Source: an uncultured Sulfuricurvum sp. (GTDB lineage: Bacteria > Campylobacterota > Campylobacteria > Campylobacterales > Sulfurimonadaceae). Taken from it: DNA of 58,851 nucleotides. The notes beneath the pieces were generated by a model, which ran no database searches, was not told the DNA's origin, and saw only the letters and a program-made list of their open reading frames with translations. The position numbers and the translations under genes are program-made. The stretch spans positions 1 through 58,851 of the forward strand of contig CAIMUF010000054.1 of assembly GCA_903844635.1 (NCBI GenBank), in the 5' to 3' direction. Shown here piece after piece: positions 33,801-45,800 of this stretch (positions are counted from its first letter, which is position 1; every line of letters begins with the position of its first letter).

Positions 33801-36800
33801 CTAGTGATGATCGATTGATTTCGATAGAAAATATTTATGCTACAGCCTATAATGATAGCTTAGTCGGTAGCAGTGATGCCAACATATTGGATGGAAAAGT
33901 CGGTGCTGATACACTTAGAGGGATGAGTGGAAATGACACTCTCTATGGTGGAACTGGCAATGATATTCTTGATGGTGGAGATAATGATGATACTCTTTAT
34001 GGTGGAGATAACAATGATACCCTGATCGGTGGATTTGGTACCGATATCTTAGATGGTGGTCTTGGTCAGAATACTGCGGATTACTCTGGAGTTGGGATTG
34101 GTTCGATTAATGTTGATCTATCAACCGGTATCGCCAGCGATGGTCAAGGGGCTTATGATACCTTGAGTAATATACAAATTGTCAAAGGTTCAAGCTCTGC
34201 TGATATTATGAAAGGTTCAAGCTCTGCTGATACCCTTATCGGCGGGAATGGTAATGATACCTTTCTAGCCAGCGGTGGCAGTGATACGTATTATGGTAAT
34301 ACAGGAAGTACCCCTGATAGCTATTCAGATAAAATCGATTATTCCGCACTCGGTACGGTCAATAATATTTTTGTGGATTTATCCTCTGCTTCATCTGTCA
34401 ACCCCGGTTTAGTTCAGCTCAGAGACAATACCAATGCTACTCTCTCTACCGATAGTCTTTACAGTGTTGAAGAAGTGTATGGTACATCGGGAAAAGACAC
34501 CATGATAGGTGGAGTTGGTCTAAATACCCTTTATGGCGGCGCAGGGGATGATACTCTTACCGGTACACTCGATGGTGATGTTTTGGATGGGGCAAGTGGA
34601 ATAAATCTCGCCGATTATCACACTTCGGCAGACAGTTTGACGGTAAACCTTACCCCCACCTCACAAAATGTTTATAAAACGAGTGATATTCCAACATCTA
34701 CCAACTCAGACACGTTAAAAAATATACAAAACGTGACCACAGGAAGTGGCAATGACACCCTAACCGGTAATAGTGCTAATAATGTCTTAAATGGTGGTTC
34801 CGGTAACGATACAGCAGATTATTCGACTTCTATTACCTCAATCAATGCAAATCTCACTACTGGGCAAGTGGTTGGTAGTGCTACGGGTACAGATACCCTC
34901 GTCAATATTGAGAATATCATCGGTACAGCACAAAGTGACATTATCAGAGGTGATACCAATGCCAATTCTCTTATGGGGTTGGGCGGTAATGATACGATAT
35001 ATGGCGGTCTTGATGGTGACCATATTGACGGTGGTGCTGCAAACGAAAAAAATACGCTCAATTACAGTGGGCTTGGTGCCACGACTATCGATCTTGAGGC
35101 AGAACAAGCACATTTAACTGCATCTTCAGTAGTCGATACAATTACCAATATCCAAGATGTAATCGCTGGAAGTAATAATGACATTCTTATCGGTAAAGTC
35201 GGCATGGTCAATACTCTCTTTGGCGGTGACGGTAATGATACCTTTACAGGAAATATGGATGGTGATCTATTAGATGGTGATATTGGTACAGCGGATATGG
35301 CAGACTATTCGTCCAATACTGCAAAAGTAGTCGATATATACGCGCAAAAGATAGCTTTATCCATAAGCGATTTATCTCTTGTTACTAAATACGATACATT
35401 TACAAACATCGAAATAATAAATACAGGAAATGCAAACGACCAATTCACCCTTACCGGTTCAAGTGACTCCAATCATCTAACGCTTAATGGTGGCGGGGGA
35501 AGTAATACGGTTGATTATGGCGGATTGTCTATCGGTAATATAGTAACTGATTTAAGTACAGTAGTGGGTGGTTATTCTACTGTTACTGTAAATGGCAGTA
35601 CTGGCGATGATTATATAGCAAACATTAAAAATATTACCGGTTCACAAAACGGAGATACTATCACTGGTGATGCAACAACTAATGTATTACATGGAAATGG
35701 TGGACATGATAAACTCGATGGCGGGGCAGGTAATGATACTGTTTATGGTGATACCGGTAACGATACGATTATTGGTACAATAGATAATACAGTTGATTAT
35801 TATGATGGTGGTGCCGATAGCGATACCATAGATTACAGTGCAGTTACTACGGCGCTTGCGCTTTCAAATGGAACGACAGTAACAGGCGGTGGAGTAGGGA
35901 CCGATACTCTGGCTAATATCGAAATTTTCAAATCTGGTTTTGGTTCCGATATTTTGAGTGGTGGCACATCGGCTATGACCATCTATGGTTATGACGGAGT
36001 AGATGCTATTACGGGTGGAAGTGGTGATGATCTCATTTATGGTGGGAGCAGCTGGAGTGCCACAGGTACAACGGATAATGTATCGAATGTCCTTGATGGC
36101 GGTGCAGGTAATGATAAAATCTATGCCGGAAGTGCGGGTGATACGCTACGCGGTGGTCTTGGAAATGACACACTTTATGGTGGTGCAGGTATAGATACAG
36201 CTGAATACTCCGTAGCGATGAGTGCAACTTTGAATACCTCTCTCGTAAATGCCGATGGGTTGGATGTCTTGGATATCGATACGATTGAAATTTTAAGAGC
36301 AGGCATAGGTGCAGACGTTATCACCGGAGCAGACACGGGTATTTTGGCGACGATTTATGCAGGGGCAGGAAATGATATTTTAAACGGTGGAGCAATAAAT
36401 GAAACACTTTATGGTGAAGTAGGCAATGATACACTAAGAGGCGGGGATGGGATTGATATACTGTATGCGGGTGATGGAAACGACCTTATATATGGTGCAA
36501 TTCTCACGGCTGGTCGAGATGTAATTTATGGAGGGAACGGCACTTTAGCCGATTCAGCTGGAAGTGATACCTTAGATTTTTCGGATAATACTAATATCGC
36601 CATCTCTATCGTTGTTGATATGAGTACTCAATCAGGTGTCACAACTGCGGGTACCGCAAAAATTTCAGGAAATACAGTCGCTACATTTTATCAGATTGAA
36701 AACATCACTGGAGGCAGTGGGGCAGATCAAATCACGGGTGATGCAAATGCCAATAGTCTCAATGGGGGAGGCGGTAGTGATACGATTTTTGTCAGTAACG

Positions 36801-39800
36801 GAGCCGATGCTATCGATGGCGGGGTCGGAACCGATACGATGGATTTTTCATCCAGAGCAACGGCAGTCAATGTTAATCTTGCTATGTTACAAATTCTCAA
36901 TAATGGAAACAGTGAAGCTCAAACAATCCAAAATATCGAAAATCTCATAGGAGGAAGTGTCGGGGATACCCTATATGGAGACGGTGTAACCAACACGATC
37001 CAAGGTGGATTAGGTGCTGATACGCTAAAAGGGGGCGATGGCAATGATGTTCTTTATGCCACGGATACTACGTTTGCAGGTGACGGTGCCGTTTCTAATA
37101 CCCTCTATGGTGAAGCCGGAAATGATACTCTCTTCGGTGCCGCAGGTGCTGATATCCTCGATGGCGGTTTAGGGAATGATACTTTGGATGGTAAAGAGGG
37201 TAGTGATATACTTATCGGCGGCGGCGGGAATGATACCATCGGTGACAGCGGAGTAGCGGGTAATGATACCCTAAGCTATGCCGGCTCATCGAAAATCATT
37301 ACGGCATTTGCCCTTTCTGATGGAACCATCGAGATTACCGATGGAACCGTCTTGGATGCAACGGTTACTTTAAACAGTGAAGATCAGACCAATGTGGGTA
37401 TCGATACCCTCAGTGCAACTCATGGAATCGAAATGATTTTGGGAAGCGGTTTGAGTGATAAATTTTTTACCCAAACCTACCGTCCTATCAACGAAGCGTT
37501 TACTCTCGATGGGGGAAGCGGTAATGACACCATCTATGGCGGTGCTCTTAATGACGTCGTATATGGCGGAGCTAATGACGATACCATTCGAGGTTATGGC
37601 GGAAATAATATTCTCGCGGGGGGAAGTGATACCGTTACCGGTTCAGGAACTGATACCCTCGATTACAGTTTTGATACCCAAGGGGTAAAAGTCAATCTTA
37701 CTTCAGGCTTTGCAAGCTACGACGCGGTTGCTCAAAATCGTGGAGTACACGTTACCGATGTAGGGATCTCCGGTTATATCGGCGGAACCGATGAGGTATA
37801 CAATTTTTATCGTGTTTTAGGGGGATCGGGTACCGATACGATAGCGGGTAATTTACTCACAGATAGTATTAACGGCGGCGCAGGTGATGACTGGATTGTA
37901 ATGACCACCGGCAATGACTACATCGATGGTGGGACGAATGCCGATTTCATAGATTATAACTTTATCGCCGGCAGTGTCATTGTTGATCTTTCAGGTTCCG
38001 TAGGGACAGGGAGCGCAGGAACCGATGATATCCGAAATATTGAAAACGTTTCGGGAAGTGCATCAGCAGATACGATAACAGGAAATAGCGGCGTTAATAC
38101 CTTGATCGGTAGACTCGGTAATGATACTATCTCCTCAGGAGCTGGCAATGATCTTATCTATGGGGATAATAACAACGCTAACAGCGCCTTAAACGAAGCA
38201 AGTGATACGGAAAGCGGTAGTGATAACCTCTATGGCGGTGCGGGAAGCGATACGATTTACGGCGGATTAGGAGACGATTACATCGAGGGGGATTCTGGAG
38301 GTGATGTTCCGACTGGATTTACCAATACCCTCTACGGTGGCGGGGGAAATGACAATTTTGGACTCTATAACGGGAATGACATCGTGTATGGTGGGAGCGG
38401 AACCGACACGGCTAATTATTGGAACAGCGGTGGAATCGTAGCCCGTTTGGATGCTACGTATGATATCGGCGGTATCAAATTCGGTACGATAACCCAAGGC
38501 GGTACGACCGATTATATCTCACTTGCAGATGTTGAAAACCTTTCAGGTTCAGGCTATGGAGACACTATTTATGGTTCGAGTTTAATATCGAGTGTTCTTA
38601 GAACGATCAATGGCGGCAATGGTAATGACTTTATTCAAGGGAATAGCGCAATTATCGCCGAGTATATCGATGGGGGAGAGAATGACGATACTATCGAAGG
38701 GGGCGGTGGAGCTGATACCCTTTATGGTGGTGGAGGAACCGACCTTTTTTACGGTGCGATTGATGGAGATACTATTTATGGCGGTGAGACCAATGAAACG
38801 GCTGGCGGTGACACAGTAAACTTTATTCATGTTACCGGAACGCCACTTGAGATCATTATGAATAATAATGCGCAAGGGTCTGTAAAAGTTGGCGGTATAG
38901 CTCAAAGTTATTTTTATGAAATTGAAAATATTGTGGGGACGAACAGTAATGATACCATCGTGGGAGATATCCAAGGCAATGCTCTAAGCGGTGGTGCTGG
39001 GGATGATACATTAGCCGGAGGTGCCGGGAATGATGCTATCGATGGCGGTGCCAATACCAACGGCGCAGGCGGTGGAGACTGGATCGATTTCACCATTGAT
39101 GGAGTAGCCGATGCGGTGAACGGTATTACGATTGATCTTGGCAATAAACTTCAACAGTGGATTTCAGCGACACGCGGAAGCGACACGGTAGCGAATATTG
39201 AAAATGTCAAAGGTACTGCAAACGCGGATACCATCTGGGGTGACAGTACCGGCAATTATGCTGCGGGAAGTGTTCATACTATATTGGGAATGGCAGGGGA
39301 TGACTCGATTGTATTACGCGGCGGAAACAACTCTATCGATGGAGGATCAGGGATCGATACGGTAAGTTACTCCAATGAAAATGGGGTTACTCTAACGCTT
39401 GTTGGTGGTGGCGGAACCGCGACGGTAGGATCTTACAGTGATATATTAACTACCATTGAAAACATTATCGGTTCGGATAATAACAATACGGCTTTGGCGA
39501 AAGATACGATCACGGGTGATGCTAATGCAAACCGCATCGTAGGGATGAGGGGTGATGATACCCTTGATGGCGGTGCCGGTAATGACAGCATAGAGGGTAA
39601 TTCAGATAACGATACGATCTACGGCGGTGCCGGAACAGATACGATCGACGGTGGTGCCGGTAATGATATGTTATACGTCAATACCAATACACTTACCGAC
39701 TCGGTTGCGAACACTATCTATGGCGGAAGTGGTGCTGACAATATTTTTGGTAGTTTGAGTGGAAATACCCTTTATGGCGATATGTCAGCAGGTGTAAGCT

Positions 39801-42800
39801 CAGGACAGGGCGATGTTCTCCGATACGATTTACTCAATACTGGAGTTCATGTCAATCTGAGCACTACCACTATGACTGCCGTAGGATGGGATGGAACAGC
39901 CGATGTTTTGGCAGCAACCGATACGATTGGCGGATTTACGAATGTTCGTGGGTCCGGATTCGCGGATAAGTTCGAGGGGACAACCGGAAGCGAATCGATC
40001 TACGGCGGCGCGGGTAACGATATTTTTGTCGGTAATGGCGGAGCCGATAGCCTCTATGGTGAGAGTGGTGATGATAGTTTTATCTTTACGACGGTTGCCC
40101 AAATGCAAGCGGCAGCACTCATCAATGGTGGAGCATCAAGCGAGATCAATAGCGTAACCTTGACGTCACATACCGGAAATGAGATTATCACAACGGCAAA
40201 TATGAGCTATATTCAGCAGTTGCAATTAGCAGGAGGTTCTACTTCGTTAGCAACCTATACAGCTAATACCAATAATATTTCGATTTTAGGGACAACGGGA
40301 GCTGATTATATTATTGGAGGGGTTGGCTTTACCAATACGATCAGTGGCGGCGGCGGTGATGATGTCGTTGTTTTTGCTGTGGGTGATTTGTTGGGTGATA
40401 TCGTAGATGGCGGTGCACATGCTACGGCGGATACCCTCAAAATCACAGGTGCATCCTCTATGACGGATGTACAGTTTACTAATGTTAGCAATTTTGAAGT
40501 GCTCGATCTAAGTGGCTACAGCGGAACGAGTATCACTTTGGGTACTGAAGCAAACGGCGCATTGGGGAGTACCGGAGTTGTCAATTTGGCGACGACTTAT
40601 GCGGCAGGGACGAGTGTGGTTGTCGACGTAAGCGGGTATGGTAATGGTCTCACGGTGAATGGCGGAACCGGAAGCGATGATGTTATTGTCTCTATTGGAC
40701 AGATTCTCACCGTAAATGGTTCTACCGGAACAGCCGATATTTTGGAATTCAAAGACGCAGGGACGATCAGTAGCTTGAGTGCAACGATCAGTGGAATTGA
40801 GCAGATTAAGTTTTCAAGTCTAGGGGCAAATAACATCACTTTGGATGCAAATACGCTATCCGATGCTCCAACTCTTGTCGGTGGTGCTAACTCAGATACG
40901 TTTAATTATTCGATTACTAATTTGACTGCAGCAGATAAGATCGATGGGGGAGCAGGGGTAGACACTCTTAGTCTCCTCAATGCAGGGATTATTGATAATA
41001 CGGCGAATGCAGTTTTTGGTGGCATGACAAATGTTGAGATTATCCAACTTAAAGATTCACTTGGTGTACACAATACTCTGACTATGGGTACGATGAATGG
41101 CACGATTAACGGCGGAAATCAAGGAGATGTTTACAATTATACTTTAGCAGATCTCACATCAGCAGATACCATTTTTGCAGGAACGGGAACGGATACCTTA
41201 GCCATTAGTGGCGGTGGTGTATTCACAGACTCTACTGTTATGACGAATCTTCACAGTATTGAAACCCTCAACCTAAACGGCTTTACGGGGACAAATGCAA
41301 CCTTAACTTCTACGGCTGGAAATGCAGGAATAACAACAGTAGACGCAACAACTAAAGCTTCTAGTCTTGATTTAACGATTGCATCTTTTTCCAATCCTAT
41401 TAGTGTAACGACGTCAGCAGGCTCCAATGATGTCATACGAACCAGTACAAACTACATGGCGAATCAAGTTCTCAATGCAGGTGTCGGAAGCAATGATACC
41501 TTGTCGATGAGTTCTGGAAGCGATGTAACCGATGCGATGCTTGCCAATAAAACCAATTTTGAAGTGTTCGATATTTCAGCTCTAAATGCCAATACGACTA
41601 TCACCATGGGAGCAAATGCGAATGCAGCCGGATTTACAACCGTTCAAGATACGAGTGCAAATGCAAAAACTATTGATGTTCATGGAGATGCAAGAACCTT
41701 AGCGGTAAATGCAGGTACGGGGGTGGACACTATTATTGTCAATAATGCAGCTCAAAATGCAGTGATAAATGGTGGAGCAACGGGAATCAATACCCTTAGT
41801 TTCTACAACTCACTCACGGGCGGCCAAGCAGGTTCAGCCGGAGTTATCGGAAATGTGACTTTTAGCAATATCCAAAAAATCCAGCTTGCCAATACCGGCA
41901 ATGACGTGACGTTTGACGCAAGTGCTATGGGTGTTACTCTTATCGGCGGAAGCGGAATCGATATTTTCAGATATGCTGCGGCAAATTTTACTGCTTTTGA
42001 TACGATTGATGGTGGTAATGGAAACGATACTCTTCTTTACACCACCAATTCTAATGCTATCACGGGAGCAGATTTTACCAATTTGACTTCGATTGAAACT
42101 TTACAGCTTGCCGATGGGGGGAATACAGTTTCGGCTTATAACTATACGTATGGAACACTTGTAGGTGGAAGTGGCGTGGATGCTATTAGTATAACCTCTG
42201 GAGCCAGCAGTGTCAAAATTGATGGGGCAGCGGGTAATGATGTGTTTACGTTTGCAAACGCAACCGATATGACCAACGCCACAACTATTATCGGAAATAG
42301 CGGTACAGATACCGTCGTTGTGAATGGTACGACCGATATTACGGCGGCAAGTTTTGCAAAATTAGCCACCGTAGAGACTGTAAATATTAGCGCACTTAAC
42401 GCCAATGCGACACTGGGAACAGCTGCACAAATAGAAGGTATTGTTACCGTAACAGATACCGGATCATTCGTTAAAACCATCGATGCCAGTACGTTTGGAA
42501 ACAACATTCTGGCGATCAATGCAAACGGTGGATCCGATGTTAATGATACGGTTATCCTAGACAGTGCTCAAACTACTGTATCGGTCAATCTTGGCAGTTC
42601 TACGGGAGATACCCTTTCACTATCCGGTGCGACAACCGTTACGGATAGTTTCTTTAGTAATAAACAGGGGATAGAAACGCTGAATCTTACCAACGGTACG
42701 ATGAGCAATGTAACTCTGGGAACCAATGCAAATACAACAGGAATCAAAACGGTTACGGATGCAGGTTCCAATGCTAAAACCATCGATGTGAGTGGAGATG

Positions 42801-45800
42801 CTATTGGGTTAACGGTCAATGCGGGTACAGGAGTTGATATCATCATTGTCGATTCGACTAAAACGTACACCATTGATGGGGGAAATGCTGAAAACAATAC
42901 ACTTAAACTTTCAAATCAGCTTACTACCAGTGAAACAGGTTCGGCAACGGTTATAGGAAATGTGAATTACAGTTCTGTAACTACCGTTCAACTTGCGGAT
43001 GGCGGAAATACGGTTGCGTTTGATTTGTACAGTGGTAGCGGAACCAATATCTCTCTCCTTGGAGGGATGGGTAACGATGTATTCAAATATGCTATTGCAG
43101 GTATGGCGGGCGATTCTCTTTTAGGTGGAGCAGGTAATGATACGCTATTCTTTACCGATTCTGGGACGATTGTTCAAGCAAGCCTCAGTGGCGTGGATAC
43201 CTCAACGGCAAACAAAATCGAAGTGATACAATTCGCAGATGGAGTTAATGCCATCACCGTCGATAAAGATGGAATATTATTGCAAGGTGGAAATAACGCA
43301 GACACCTTTAATTATGCGGTTGGAAGTTTGACTATTGGAGATACTATCGATGGCGGAAGCGGAACGGATATTTTGGCTCTTAGCGGTGGTGCAGTTACGG
43401 ATGTGCAATTTACCAACCTCTCATCGATTGAGACCCTAAACCTCACTGCTATTACAGCAGGTTCATCGGTTACACTGGGTACTGAGGCTGCTGGGGCAGG
43501 ACTGATAGCGGTAAATGGCAATACGGGTGGTATGACACTGGATGTACAAAACTTCGGTAACTCTTCATTGGGTATTGCACTGGGAGCCTCAAATGATACG
43601 CTTCTTGTTGCTTCGACGCAAACTCTCGTTACTGCTGTAGGAGGTGCTACTGGTACCGATACGCTTAAAGTGGTAGGAAGTGGTGTAGCAATCGGAGATG
43701 CACTTCTTGCGAACAAAACAGGTTTTGAGGTGTTGGATGTTGCGAGTTTGAGTACCAATTCAACGGTTACTCTCGTCTCAGCCGCTTCAGGATTTACCTC
43801 TATTTCCGAGAGTAGCGGAACCAATCAGCAAACCATCGATGTAAGCGGATATCTGGGAACACTTTCATCCGGCATTGCATTGACGAGTGCAGGTGCGGCT
43901 GGGGATACAGTCAAAGTTCTTTCTACCCAAAATATTGCTATTGCAGGGGGATCTGCAACAAACGATACACTTCAAATTACCAATCAAATAAGCAGTGGTG
44001 GAATCTCGGCAACAGGTTTAGGTGGTATCGAAAAAATTCAGCTTGGTGACTTTACAAATAGTGTTACGATGAACTATGATAATAAGACTTTCATTGGTGG
44101 AAGTGCTGATGATACGTTCCAATACTCTGTAGGCACTTTCTCTACGACCGATAGTCTCAATGGAGGAACTGCCGGTACAGATACGCTTCTGTTCTCAGAT
44201 GCTTCAACTTCTATCAGCGGTGCAAACTTTGGTTCCAACCTTACCGGTATTGATATTATTCAACTGGCCAATGGAGTCAATACGGTTTCGAGCTATGCGT
44301 ATACTGCGGGAACTCTCATAGGTGGAAATGGTGTCGACACGATTACGGTAACCGCGGGTACCAATGGAGCGAAAATCAACACGGGAACGGGTGTTGATAT
44401 CGTCAATGTCTCAAATGTGACAGATCTTAATAATACAACGATCAATGGTGGTGACTCACTCGATAAAGTGGTTATAACCACAACAAGTGGTGGGATTATA
44501 ACGGCTGCCAATATCACTAATATTGCAGAGATCGACTTAGCAAGCGGCGGCAGCGCATACACAATCAATACAGCTACCTCTATCGTCGGTTCTACTGGAA
44601 ATGACAGTATTATTGGCGGTGCAAGTGTTAACAATACCATCAGTGCAGGATTAGGGGATGACACTGTCGAGTTTGATATTGCCAATTTAGATGCCTCAGA
44701 TAAAGTATGGGGTGGAAATGTAGGCAACGATACCCTTAAAATTACTGGGACTGGTAACTTAGGTGATGCGATACTTGCAAACATTAGAGAATTTGAAGTC
44801 TTAGATGTCACAAGTTTGGTAGGTAATGTCACCTTAGCGGGTAACGCTACAACAGCAGGTATCACTTCCATTACGGATACAAATGGAGCTTCAAGCGCAA
44901 AAATTATCGATGTTACACTTAATACTTCGGTGACAAGTATCACTGCGGCTGGCGGAGCAGATACGATCAAAATCAATGGTAGTTCGGTGACAACGGTTAA
45001 TACAGGTGGAGGTGATGATACTATCAATGCAACCAGTACTCAAAGCGTTAGCATTGATGGTGGAACTGGCATCAATACTCTCAATATTCAAAACACAGGT
45101 ACGATCAGCGCCATAAATGCAACGTTGAATAGTATTCAAAAAATACAGTTTGCCGATGCGACAAATGACATAACTGTGAACAAAGATAATATTTCACTCA
45201 TCGGTGGAATAGGTAATGATACCTTTAATTATAACGCTACCGATTTGAGTGGAACAGACTATGTCGATGGTGGGAGTGGTGCAGGTGTTGATACCCTCAA
45301 AATCACAGGAAATGCAGCCCTTATTGATAGTCAATTCGCTCACGTTGTTAATATCGAGAAACTGGATCTTACCGGATATACAAATGGCGGTGTTACATTA
45401 TCTACAAATGCCGATAACAATACAACTCTTGAAGTGCTCTTGGGCACAACGGCGACAACGGTAGATGCTATTGGCTTTACTGGAAATATTACGATTACAG
45501 GTAATGCAACAGCAACAGATGATACGATAAAACTCAACAGCAGTGACTTTACCTCTGGCGATCACATTGCTGCTGATGGGGGAAATGATACTCTAGTCCT
45601 AAGCGGAAGTACCAATTTTGTAAGTACGGATTTCGCAAACGTGAGTGGAATTGAGACATTGGATATGAGTACCTTTGCCGGTACAACCGTGACGATGTTT
45701 GCCGATGCCAGCGGGAAATTTAATACCTATACAAGCTCCAACTTAGCAATGACAATCGATGCAAGTGCAATTGCAGGGGGAACATTCAATCTTGGTACTG

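Noticed and set aside
43312-45027. Long minus-strand open frames inside the giant gene
   Set aside because: They mirror the repetitive coding strand, consist of low-complexity Val/Pro/Ala/Ser and lack ribosome sites; shadows of the adhesin gene.
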